Shown here piece by piece: positions 17,186-25,423 of a stretch of DNA of 64,000 bases. The position numbers were made by a program, and so were the translations under genes. Numbering within the stretch: the first letter of the stretch is position 1; each line of letters starts with the position of its first letter. The stretch spans positions 62,001 through 126,000 of the forward strand of contig JAEWZO010000003.1 of the NCBI GenBank assembly GCA_023458415.1. The letters run 5' to 3'. Under the pieces are notes generated by a model, which searched no databases, was not told the DNA's origin, and saw only the letters and a list, made by a program, of their open reading frames with translations. The DNA comes from Bacteroidota bacterium (lineage in GTDB: Bacteria; Bacteroidota; Bacteroidia; Flavobacteriales; Weeksellaceae).

Positions 17186-18322
17186 TTACTTCTTACTCCA
17201 AACTACACGGTTTACATAATCAGTATAACTCAGAATAATTCTGACAACCTTTTCCGAAACATTCGGCATACTGTAATCTGCTACTTTTCTCATATTCCGG
17301 CTTTCTCCGATTTCCTGGTACTGCAAATGAACCAGTCCCTGCAAAATTCTTTCAGGAGATAAACCCACCATCATGACGCTTCCTTCTTCCATTGCTTCCG
17401 GCCTTTCGTGTGCTTCGCGAATGTTTAGAGCTCTGAAATTCAGAATTGACGATTCTTCAGAAATTGTCCCTGAATCGGAAAGCACAGCAAAACTGTTCAT
17501 CTGAAGTGCGTTGTAATTGTGAAAACCTAGTGGCTTTAAAAACTGAATTTCCGGACGCATCTCAATATTTTTCTTTTCGATCATGTTTCTGGTACGCGGA
17601 TGCGTGGAAACAATCACGGGATAACCATATTTTTCAGCAATGGTATTCAGACTTTCCATGAGTCCGGTAAAATTCCTGTCGGAATTAATGTTTTCTTCAC
17701 GGTGAGAACTCACGACAAAGTACTTCCCCTTTTCGAGATTCAACCGATTCAAAACATCAGATTTCTGGATTTCCGGGAGATAATAGTTCAGAACCTCAAA
17801 CATCGGAGAACCTGTTTTGATAATGCGGTCTGCTGGTAAACCTTCACGAAGAAGATATTCGCGCGCAATATCCGAATAGGTCAAGTTGATATCTGCAGTA
17901 TGGTCTACAATTTTACGGTTGGTTTCTTCCGGAACACGCTGATCGAAGCAACGGTTTCCTGCTTCCATATGGAAAATCGGAATTTGTCGTTTTTTTGCAG
18001 GAATAGCACAAAGACAGGAATTGGTATCTCCAAGAACCAAAAAAGCATCCGGATTAAGTTCCTCCAAAAGCGGATCGATTTTTATAAGGATATTACCCAC
18101 CGTTTCCGTGGCTGTTTTTCCCGCAGCTTCCAGAAAATAATCCGGTTTTCTGATTCCCAGATCATCAAAGAAAATCTGGTTCAGTTCGTAATCATAATTC
18201 TGTCCGGTATGGATGATGATGTGCTCTACGGCTTCAGATCTGTCCAAAGCCGCCATTACTCTTGCCAAGCGGATTATTTCGGGACGGGTTCCGACAACAG
18301 TTACTACTTTCAATTTTTTCAT
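17186..18322 (-). CDS. capG: UDP-HexNAc 2-epimerase, CapG/FnlC type
   Basis: A 378-residue non-hydrolysing UDP-N-acetylhexosamine 2-epimerase. Family signatures are VTVVGTRPEIIRLARVMAAL, IIHTGQNYDYELNQIFFDDL, HMEAGNRCFDQRVPEETNR and SDSGTISEESSILNF. The ELNQIFFDDLGIR and EEINRK-like segments favour the CapG/WbjD/FnlC subgroup over WecB. The protein would invert C2 of UDP-L-PneNAc/talosamine-type intermediates to give UDP-N-acetyl-L-fucosamine. It is 9 bases downstream of CapF and is the third enzyme of the contiguous CapE-F-G pathway. Confidence 0.9.
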   Translation of the reverse strand: MKKLKVVTVVGTRPEIIRLARVMAALDRSEAVEHIIIHTGQNYDYELNQIFFDDLGIRKPDYFLEAAGKTATETVGNILIKIDPLLEELNPDAFLVLGDTNSCLCAIPAKKRQIPIFHMEAGNRCFDQRVPEETNRKIVDHTADINLTYSDIAREYLLREGLPADRIIKTGSPMFEVLNYYLPEIQKSDVLNRLNLEKGKYFVVSSHREENINSDRNFTGLMESLNTIAEKYGYPVIVSTHPRTRNMIEKKNIEMRPEIQFLKPLGFHNYNALQMNSFAVLSDSGTISEESSILNFRALNIREAHERPEAMEEGSVMMVGLSPERILQGLVHLQYQEIGESRNMRKVADYSMPNVSEKVVRIILSYTDYVNRVVWSKK

Positions 18323-18331
18323 TGTGTTTTT

Positions 18332-19450
18332 TTAAACTTCAAGGAAGTAAGTGTCTGCATCTTCAGGATTGTAAGGTTCATCAATCCAGAAAATGGTATA
18401 CAGTTCTTCTTCCCCGATATTTTTTATGTTGTGCGTATACCAAATAGGCATGTCTACATAAGAAGGCTCATTCCCATCAAGAAAAAAGTCCAGAACTTCT
18501 TCTGAATCTACTTTTCGAAGCTGGATTTGTGCTTTTCCTTTGATGACTGCAAAACGTTCAATTTTTCGTGTATGATAATGGTTTCCTCTCGTAATTCCGG
18601 GAACTGTAGTTGAAAACGAACACTGTCCGCCAATTCCCAAACGGATCACTTCCACAAAACTTCCCCGCGGATCTGTATGTTGCGTAAATTTTATAGGAAA
18701 ATGAGTTTCGTGACTGATAAAAGACCGAAATGTATTGAAAAGCTGATGATCGAAAGACGAATCCAATACCGGAATTTCACCGTTTTCGAAATAAAGTTCT
18801 TTAAAGTTCTTCAGTTTTTCCAAAACTTCCGAAACTTTAATGGAAGAAGTAAACGGAACCGTATAGTTCTCGTGAGACGCTCCATTTTCAATCTCTGCAA
18901 TAATATTATGAATCAGCTCACCAACGTAAATCAGTTTCACTTCACCGTCCACATCAATCTTCGGTGTTTCTCCGTGAGTCAGCTGATGGCAGAAAGTGGC
19001 AATAAACGAGTTATAATAAGGTTTCCCAAAAGGGCCAAAAACATTTGGAATTATAAGACCTGAAAATTTCCCTTTATTCTTTTCCGCCCAATCTGCAAGT
19101 AACCTTCTTCCCTCTTTTTTGGATTTACCGTAAAGGTTATCGCGTTCTTCCTGAGAAGATGAGGAAAAGAGCACATGAGGTGTGGCTCCAGTTCTTTCAA
19201 GAGCATCCACAAGTTTCTGTACAAGCTGAACATTAGTATGATAAATAACTTCAGGATCCGGATGGCGGTTCATTGCCGCAAGATGCACGATTACGTCGCA
19301 CTGCGAAACAAAACCTTCCAGTTTTTCAGCCTCATCAAAATATAGCTTTTCGAAAGGAATTAACCGGTATTTTTCAGGATCGAGATTTAAGGTGTTATGC
19401 AAATGCTTACCTACAAATCCTTCTTTGCCGGTGATACCAACGTTTATCAT
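18332..19450 (-). CDS. capF: Bifunctional epimerase/reductase CapF (FnlB/WbjC)
   Basis: A 372-residue two-domain protein, close to the roughly 370 residues of Staphylococcus CapF. The N-terminal short-chain dehydrogenase domain opens with VGITGKEGFVGKHL and has NPDVIYHTNV-like and IIPNVFGPFGKPYYNSFIA segments. The C-terminal cupin domain from about residue 245 has QHTDPRGSFVEVIR, FSTTVPGITRGNHYHTRK and metal-site histidines. It epimerises C3 and reduces C4 of the CapE product, giving UDP-2-acetamido-2,6-dideoxy-L-talose. Placed between CapE and CapG in pathway order. Confidence 0.93.
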   Translation of the reverse strand: MINVGITGKEGFVGKHLHNTLNLDPEKYRLIPFEKLYFDEAEKLEGFVSQCDVIVHLAAMNRHPDPEVIYHTNVQLVQKLVDALERTGATPHVLFSSSSQEERDNLYGKSKKEGRRLLADWAEKNKGKFSGLIIPNVFGPFGKPYYNSFIATFCHQLTHGETPKIDVDGEVKLIYVGELIHNIIAEIENGASHENYTVPFTSSIKVSEVLEKLKNFKELYFENGEIPVLDSSFDHQLFNTFRSFISHETHFPIKFTQHTDPRGSFVEVIRLGIGGQCSFSTTVPGITRGNHYHTRKIERFAVIKGKAQIQLRKVDSEEVLDFFLDGNEPSYVDMPIWYTHNIKNIGEEELYTIFWIDEPYNPEDADTYFLEV

Positions 19451-19494
19451 TCAATTTTCTTTTCAGTTAACAGTTTTTTGGTGAGTTTGGGATT

Positions 19495-20529
19495 TTAATG
19501 GCCATTCACCAATACGTTTTCGCCAAAAACCTCGCGGCGAATCAGCGGCAGTGTAGATATTAAATTCTTCAAGCCATCCACTCCTTCCTGATCGGCGTTG
19601 TGCGAATGATAATCTTCTACAAGAGAAATATCTGTTTCGCCTTCGGAGAAATATTTAGCGTAGTTCAGATCACGGTTGTCGGCGGGAATTCTATAGAAAT
19701 CTCCCATATCTTCAGCTTTCAGCATTTCCTCACGTGTGCAAAGCGTTTCATACAGTTTTTCACCATGCCTTGTCCCGATAATTTTCACATTAGTAGGCTT
19801 TCCGGTAAGTTCTATGAGCGCTTTGGCAAGATCTCCGATGGTTCCGGCAGGAGCTTTATTTACAAAAAGATCGCCCGGTTTTCCGTTCTCAAATGCAAAC
19901 AGAACTAAGTCTACTGCATCATCCAAAGACATAAAGAATCTGGACATATTTGGATCCGTAATTGTAATATCTTCCCCATTCTGAATCTGATTTAAAAACA
20001 ATGGAATTACCGAACCTCGAGATGCCATTACATTTCCGTAACGGGTAAGGCAAACGACAGTTTCGGTAAGATTTCTTGCTTCGGCAACGGCTACTTTTTC
20101 CATCATCGCTTTGGAAATTCCCATTGCATTAATTGGATAGGCAGCTTTGTCTGTACTTAAACAAATTACTTTCTTTACTTTATTGAAAGCAGCAGCGCGG
20201 ATAACGTTCTGAGTGCCGTCCACATTGGTGCGAACTGCCTGCATTGGAAAAAATTCGCATGATGGAACCTGCTTCAGCGCAGCAGCGTGAAAAATATAAT
20301 CCACTCCTCTTGTGGCAGGCTCAACACTGTTGTAATCGCGGACATCACCAATGTAGTATTTTATCTTATCATTTTTGTACAGGTTACGCATATCATCCTG
20401 CTTTTTTTCATCCCTTGAAAAAATGCGGATTTCTTTGAAATGATCAGTCTGCAAAAAACGGTTAAGAACTGCAGTTCCGAAAGAACCTGTACCGCCGGTG
20501 ATGAGAAGAATTTTATCTTTGATTTGCAT
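19495..20529 (-). CDS. capE: UDP-GlcNAc 4,6-dehydratase/5-epimerase CapE (FnlA/WbjB)
   Basis: A 344-residue soluble short-chain dehydrogenase/reductase. The NAD(P)-binding motif is ITGGTGSFGTAVLNRFLQ, and the active-site segment is STDKAAYPINAMGISKAMMEK in place of YxxxK, as in CapE. KPGDLFVNKAPAGTIGDLA and IIGTRHGEKLYETL are further family landmarks. It performs the first step of UDP-L-FucNAc synthesis, forming the 4-keto-L-arabino sugar from UDP-GlcNAc. It is cytosolic, unlike the membrane-anchored dehydratase at 30283. Its start overlaps the GT4 stop by 17 bases. Confidence 0.94.
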   Translation of the reverse strand: MQIKDKILLITGGTGSFGTAVLNRFLQTDHFKEIRIFSRDEKKQDDMRNLYKNDKIKYYIGDVRDYNSVEPATRGVDYIFHAAALKQVPSCEFFPMQAVRTNVDGTQNVIRAAAFNKVKKVICLSTDKAAYPINAMGISKAMMEKVAVAEARNLTETVVCLTRYGNVMASRGSVIPLFLNQIQNGEDITITDPNMSRFFMSLDDAVDLVLFAFENGKPGDLFVNKAPAGTIGDLAKALIELTGKPTNVKIIGTRHGEKLYETLCTREEMLKAEDMGDFYRIPADNRDLNYAKYFSEGETDISLVEDYHSHNADQEGVDGLKNLISTLPLIRREVFGENVLVNGH

Positions 20530-21631
20530 ATTCTTTTATTATTTCTAAATATTTTTGAGTTCTGTCCATACTAGTTCCAAATCTTTTTAAGTTTTCTGTA
20601 CCTTTTGTTATCAATTCATTTCTTAGGTTTGAATTTTCTGAGAGCATTAATATTTTTTCAGCATAATCTTTCGCATTGAGTGGAGAACTAAATAAAACTG
20701 AATCCAAACAAATATCCCTTGCAAATCCCATATCAGACGCTATAATAGGAACTTGCATATGCATAGCCTCTAAATAGGTCGTAGAAAATATTTCTAATAG
20801 TGTAGGCATCAGTACAATATCCATCTGTGAATATAAAGAAGGTATTTTCTCTTGCTCTACTCTCCCTAAATACTGTATATAATGATTATATTTTTCATCA
20901 AAATTCAGTTCTTCTTTGGTTACAGAAATATAAAATTTAAAATTAATCTCTTTATCTATCTTTAAAATTTCATCTATTATTTGGGGTACGATTTGAATAT
21001 TCTTATGAGCGTAATTTGCTGTTAAAAAAAGTACATCTATACCTGTTTTCTTAATTGATATTTCAGTCCACTCTTCCTTCCTATTAAAGATTGAATTCAG
21101 CGTATTACCCACGGTATAAGTAGGCTTATTGAATTTTATTTTTTCACAGAAGATTTGTCTTGCATTCTCTGTTTCAAAAATCAATACATCTGAATTTGTA
21201 ATAAACATTTTCCTTTTCAGAATATCTAATCCTTTGTATTTCAATTTTTCAATAAAAGAAACTTTCTCAAAAAATGGGGAATCTGAATAGATAATATATG
21301 GAATCGCAAAACCCACAATTTTAGGAAAGGAGCTTTTATGGTATGATGGTCCAAATGTTACAAAAATAGCATTTGGGACAACTATATTTTCAATTTCTTT
21401 AACTCTTTTAATTCTTTTAGTTTTAGATTTAGTTGTTTCATCATCTAAATCATAAAAAATAAAGTTTTTTGAAAATTTGTTTTTATCAATAGATTTTGCA
21501 CTGTTAGGAGATTGTATAATATGATAGATATTATTAGACTCATTGATTTCTTTTAAATCATTAATGAAAGAATTAGCCACTTGGATACCTCCACCTGCAA
21601 AAAGATTAGAATTGTCTATTAATATTTTCAT
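20513..21631 (-). CDS. Glycosyltransferase family 4
   Basis: I place the start at 21631 (MKILIDNSNLFAGGGIQVAN, 372 residues); an upstream in-frame Met at 21688 only adds the tail of a decayed gene. The GT-B C-terminal half shows TGIDVLFLTANYAHKNIQIV, QMDIVLMPTLLEIFSTTYLE and IIASDMGFARDICLDSVLFS, covering the E-x7-E donor region. Acceptor and donor are unknown. The gene is noticeably more AT-rich than CapE-F-G, suggesting a different origin. It is followed (upstream in sequence) by the GT4 pseudogene at 21632-22025. Confidence 0.86.
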   Translation of the reverse strand: MKILIDNSNLFAGGGIQVANSFINDLKEINESNNIYHIIQSPNSAKSIDKNKFSKNFIFYDLDDETTKSKTKRIKRVKEIENIVVPNAIFVTFGPSYHKSSFPKIVGFAIPYIIYSDSPFFEKVSFIEKLKYKGLDILKRKMFITNSDVLIFETENARQIFCEKIKFNKPTYTVGNTLNSIFNRKEEWTEISIKKTGIDVLFLTANYAHKNIQIVPQIIDEILKIDKEINFKFYISVTKEELNFDEKYNHYIQYLGRVEQEKIPSLYSQMDIVLMPTLLEIFSTTYLEAMHMQVPIIASDMGFARDICLDSVLFSSPLNAKDYAEKILMLSENSNLRNELITKGTENLKRFGTSMDRTQKYLEIIKEYANQR

Positions 21632-22025
21632 TGTTTTCGATTTGAAATATATACATTTGTTTGTTAATATACTTTTTTCAAAATCCAAATGCGAAATTTT
21701 TTCTGCCCTTTTATTATATATTGCAGGAGTTATAATATTTTCACAGCTGAATCAAAGGATTTTAAATACTTAGGATTAAAAGATATAATCATATCAGTAT
21801 CTGAATATTCGCTAATTATTCCTGCCATATTAGTCAATAAAATTGCCTCACTAGTATAACCAAAATAAAAAAATCATACTGTTTATAGACTTCTTTAAGG
21901 CTTTTATTACTTATTGCTACTAAAAAATGAATATTAGATTTTGATATTTGTTTTAGTTTATTTTCTAATGGTCCATAACCTACCAAAGAAAAACTTACTA
22001 CCGGAGAAATCATTCTGCTTACCAC
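21632..22025 (-). pseudogene. Decayed glycosyltransferase family 4 remnant
   Basis: Three consecutive frames on the minus strand together read like the C-terminal half of a GT4. The first (21834-22025) gives VSFSLVGYGPLENKLKQI and LKEVYKQYDFFIL, then stops. The second, ending at 21730, gives TSEAILLTNMAGIISEYSDT and SFDSAVKIL. The third, entering the next gene's frame, gives AIYNKRAEKISHLDFEKS. The order matches donor-domain strand, E-x7-E region and C-terminal helix of a GT4, with frameshifts between. The 5' half is missing. About 140 bases of non-coding DNA separate it from the beta-helix gene. I see no other gene in this 530-base stretch. Confidence 0.72.
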
Positions 22026-22163
22026 AAAAATTTAATTTAAAAAAATAACTTTACAAAAGATCAAATGGCGGTTCATGCTTACCAGAAAGGCATTCTGTGA
22101 AAGTCTGTTAAAAAATATTAAGGTGCTAAAATAATCATTTTTCATTAAATGCTAACCCATAAA

Positions 22164-23339
22164 TCAGTTAACAATAACCTTTCCGGTAAACGTGCTCTCT
22201 AATTTGTACGGAATATTAAAATTTTTAAGATATATTTTGTTGTTATTTTGTTGAAGCGCGTTTTTTGCAACCTTCATTGTACCTACACTGTCGCCCCAGA
22301 TATTCTCAAGGAAAAGGTTTACAGGACCGTCGACATCAATCGCATATTCATTGTTCTGCTCAAAATGCATATCTCTAACCGAAAAGTTTGAAACTTTTCC
22401 TCTAAACTGCAAACCAGTTTTGTTGTATTCAAAAATCGAATTAGAGATACTTGACGATACAATACCATAATTCCCGTCGGACCCATCCACAAGCATTCCG
22501 ACACGGCAATGCGCTACCCAGACTTTATCAAACGAAGTGGTGGTGGAAGCCTTACCTCCAACACTTTCCTGAAATAATATTCCGTAACCCGTAGAACTGA
22601 AAATCTTAACATCGCTGATCCGAAGATCAACAGATAATTTGATTGAAATACCGGTATCCGTGCCTTTACCAAAAAGATTAAGAATGCGTACGTGTTCGAT
22701 CCGGGAGCTCACCGCCTGCTGGAATTCAATACCCCCCTGTTTTAAGGTCAGATTTCTGATCGTAATATTATGGTTCATAATCACATCTACCCCATTCGGC
22801 TTAAACCCAGCGATATTTGTAAATATGAATCCTGGCTTCTTTGCATGAATTACAGTGGTATAGGGCGAAGCTCCTAAAACACTAATGTTGGAGGGAAGGA
22901 CTAATGTTTTGCTCACGATATATTTGCCGGCCGGAAAATAAAGAGTAAATCCGCCATATAGGTTATCACCGGAAAGATCATATCCTTTATAGATTTGAGA
23001 CAGTATTTTAACTGCATTTTCCAATGCTTTGGTATCATCAGTGCCCAGGTCATTTTTATCCCCGTCTCCTTTTACACCAAACCATTTTACGTTGATGTGA
23101 TTTTCAATCCGCCTCCGGTAAAAGTCATTGTCCTTTACAAGATACATCACTCCGTCCGCTTTTGCCTTTGTCATAGGCGTTCCGTCTGCGAATACTTTAG
23201 TCTGCTCATATACTGCGGTTTCTCCTGTATAGGGGTCTTTTTTTTCGAGAAAGATCTGCGCTGAGTGCGGTGCACAGGATAGAAAAAACAGTAGACCTGC
23301 CATTATGGAAGTCAAGTGTGGAATGTAAAAAATTTTCAT
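22164..23339 (-). CDS. Secreted right-handed beta-helix protein (pectate-lyase-like)
   Basis: I start at the Met at 23339 (MKIFYIPHLTSIMAGLLFFL), which gives an uninterrupted signal peptide; the ORF extends upstream to 23366. The cleavage region FLSCAPHSAQ could be a lipobox or a type I site. NVKWFGVKGDGDKNDLGTDD is the classic entry of the pectate lyase/tailspike beta-helix fold, followed by coils such as NISVLGASPYTTVIHAKKPG, NITIRNLTLKQGGIEF and LRISDVKIFSSTGYGILFQE. It lies inside the polysaccharide operon between a GT2 and GT4 remnants, so a role as polymer lyase, depolymerase or modifying enzyme is possible. Catalytic residues cannot be named with certainty. Confidence 0.8.
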   Translation of the reverse strand: MKIFYIPHLTSIMAGLLFFLSCAPHSAQIFLEKKDPYTGETAVYEQTKVFADGTPMTKAKADGVMYLVKDNDFYRRRIENHINVKWFGVKGDGDKNDLGTDDTKALENAVKILSQIYKGYDLSGDNLYGGFTLYFPAGKYIVSKTLVLPSNISVLGASPYTTVIHAKKPGFIFTNIAGFKPNGVDVIMNHNITIRNLTLKQGGIEFQQAVSSRIEHVRILNLFGKGTDTGISIKLSVDLRISDVKIFSSTGYGILFQESVGGKASTTTSFDKVWVAHCRVGMLVDGSDGNYGIVSSSISNSIFEYNKTGLQFRGKVSNFSVRDMHFEQNNEYAIDVDGPVNLFLENIWGDSVGTMKVAKNALQQNNNKIYLKNFNIPYKLESTFTGKVIVN

Positions 23340-23393
23340 ATTTGCCATTTTTATATAAATAATCAAATAACTTCTAAATAAAACCGAATATTT

Positions 23394-24272
23394 TCAGGAA
23401 CGAAGCCATTCCGAATGCTGCTGCATGTTTTTTTTAGCAGCATCAGCTTTTTCTTTTTTATTGAGCAAACGGTAAACAAAAATCAGCATTCTGTAAGACC
23501 ATACTTTTTGCTGTATGAATCTCCTGAAGTTCAGCTTAAATTTAGTAAAATAATATCTATTTGACTCCATTAGAACCTTGAACCCGTTCCCAGAGAGATG
23601 TGTCCTTCCATCAATCAGATGATTGTACGGAATTCCGGGATCAAACATCGTCGTGTATCCTGCAGCCATAAGTCGTTTGCTGATATCAGGTTCTTCACAG
23701 TAAAGGAAAATATTTTCGTCAAATTTACCTATCGCATCAAACTTAGCTTTATCAATAAACAGAAAAGCTCCGGAAAGGTACATGTATTTGGGATGATAAA
23801 GATTTAACCGGTTGAAGAGAAGAGTGAGTACTCCTGTAAACAGCAGGAACTCATATTCCGGTTTGAAATAAAATGAAATATTCCTATGCCCGAACTGCTT
23901 GCCCCCAATCAATGACAGCCTGTCGGACTGCCGAAAATGATCCAGTACGCGACGGAATATCGGTCTTACTAAATTAACATCCGGATTCATGATACAGATC
24001 ACCTTTCCTCTGGAATGGGCAATACCCAGATTATTTCCCTGCCCGTAACCTCCGTTCCTTAAATTGTGGATCAGGAAGACACGGGATCCGAATTCCTCCC
24101 GGAGCTTAGCAAAGCTCCGTTCGGCATAATCTGCAGGACTGTTGTCTACAATGATGATTTCTGTACGGCTTTCCGGCAGGTCATTATACGTAAGCAAAGA
24201 CCGCAAAGCATCAAATATAAATCCATCTGACTGATAGCAGACAATAATAACCGAAAGTTCTATCTCTTCCAT
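23394..24272 (-). CDS. Glycosyltransferase family 2 (rhamnosyltransferase-like)
   Basis: A 292-residue GT-A enzyme. The nucleotide-sugar binding N-terminus is LSVIIVCYQSDGFIFDALRS, with IIIVDNSPADY, RNGGYGQGNNLGI and the metal-binding region ICIMNPDVNL. The later motif LYCEEPDISKRLMAAGY carries the ED base of inverting enzymes. The pattern is the WbbL-like branch of GT2, often a rhamnosyl- or related deoxysugar transferase, which could use dTDP-rhamnose if rmlC is functional. The start overlaps the polymerase gene stop by 13 bases. Confidence 0.87.
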   Translation of the reverse strand: MEEIELSVIIVCYQSDGFIFDALRSLLTYNDLPESRTEIIIVDNSPADYAERSFAKLREEFGSRVFLIHNLRNGGYGQGNNLGIAHSRGKVICIMNPDVNLVRPIFRRVLDHFRQSDRLSLIGGKQFGHRNISFYFKPEYEFLLFTGVLTLLFNRLNLYHPKYMYLSGAFLFIDKAKFDAIGKFDENIFLYCEEPDISKRLMAAGYTTMFDPGIPYNHLIDGRTHLSGNGFKVLMESNRYYFTKFKLNFRRFIQQKVWSYRMLIFVYRLLNKKEKADAAKKNMQQHSEWLRS

Positions 24273-25423
24273 AATTCACGCATAAATTTTTCACGTTCCG
24301 AATTCTTTTCTTTCTCAATAACACATTCATAAGGGAAGAAAACCGCCTGGTACCGGGCTCTGTTTGTTACCCCCATGTCCATCACCACTTTATAGTCGAG
24401 GATGAAAAACAGGTGCAGCATCACCGCAATCACGATAAATCGCCGCTTCAGCCAAGATATTTTCTGATGCCCGAAATGGGTATAGATACTGTCGGTGATG
24501 AAGATAAAGAAAGGGAGGTAAATATAATTCATAAACCTGTCGAATCCTACCATGATCTGCGCAGAAATCGCCAATACAAGATACGCTGCCAGTAGCCAGT
24601 CTTTGGTAAACCTGTTCTTCAACGAGGCTGAAAGAAACGGCAGCGCCACCACTACCCTTACAAAATAAAAAAAAAGAACCCCCACGATACTGAACTCAAC
24701 TTCAGAATATACTTTACCTTTAGTCTGCATGGTTTCCGTAACAAGAAAGATTTCAAAAATACTGAACAGATATTCTTTCAGAAAGATCAGTGGGAAGGTA
24801 CCAATCACCGTTATGATGATAAATCTCCTGGTAAATTTTACGATTTTAAACAGAGGCAAGATAAAAAGAATCGTCGCCGAAATGTGAAACAAAAATCCAG
24901 CGATGGCAAAAAGGTAATAAATGACCCACTTGTTTTTCTCAAAATAGCGGAAAGCCAGTAGAAAGCAGCATATTGCCAATATTTCGCGCTGTATTTCAAA
25001 ACTGAAATAGAAATAAATGAGGAAGAAATACATAAGAAAAAGCACCGTATACCGGTAGCGGGTATTGCGCTGTATAAACCAGAAAATTACCGAATTTACC
25101 ACAAGGGCATGCGTCATTTGGTAAAAATAATAATCGGGACTGAAGACTTTGCACAGCGCAACAAAAAGAAGATAAAGAGGCTGATAATTAAGCGCGGTGT
25201 CTGATGAGATAAAATGCAGCAGATTATCAAGATTCGGAAGGTAGGGATAATAATCTTCATACATCAGTGAGTCTCCGCCAGTACGGTACCGCAGGCCTGT
25301 CATCAGAGTCATCACCGTAAACACGAGGAAATAATACACATTTCCCAAAAATATATTTTTCCTGTGATCGTAATGAAAGACCCCAAATAATAAAAGCAGA
25401 AAAACGATACTATAGATCAGCAT
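24260..25423 (-). CDS. EpsG-family O-unit polymerase (Wzy)
   Basis: A 387-residue integral membrane protein with about ten hydrophobic helices. The N-terminal helix is followed by the family motif TGLRYRTGGDSLMYEDYYPY; the G-x-D-xx-Y pattern after the second helix is characteristic of EpsG/Wzy. The C-terminal cytoplasmic tail is basic (EKEKNSEREKFMRELWKR). It would join flipped repeat units on the periplasmic side. It overlaps the flippase gene by 14 bases at its start and the GT2 gene by 13 bases at its end, so all three are translationally coupled. Confidence 0.86.
   Translation of the reverse strand: MLIYSIVFLLLLFGVFHYDHRKNIFLGNVYYFLVFTVMTLMTGLRYRTGGDSLMYEDYYPYLPNLDNLLHFISSDTALNYQPLYLLFVALCKVFSPDYYFYQMTHALVVNSVIFWFIQRNTRYRYTVLFLMYFFLIYFYFSFEIQREILAICCFLLAFRYFEKNKWVIYYLFAIAGFLFHISATILFILPLFKIVKFTRRFIIITVIGTFPLIFLKEYLFSIFEIFLVTETMQTKGKVYSEVEFSIVGVLFFYFVRVVVALPFLSASLKNRFTKDWLLAAYLVLAISAQIMVGFDRFMNYIYLPFFIFITDSIYTHFGHQKISWLKRRFIVIAVMLHLFFILDYKVVMDMGVTNRARYQAVFFPYECVIEKEKNSEREKFMRELWKR

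Noticed and set aside
23240..23339. Assigning the beta-helix protein to a named polysaccharide lyase family
   Set aside because: The fold entry motif is clear but catalytic residues and family-specific motifs could not be identified.
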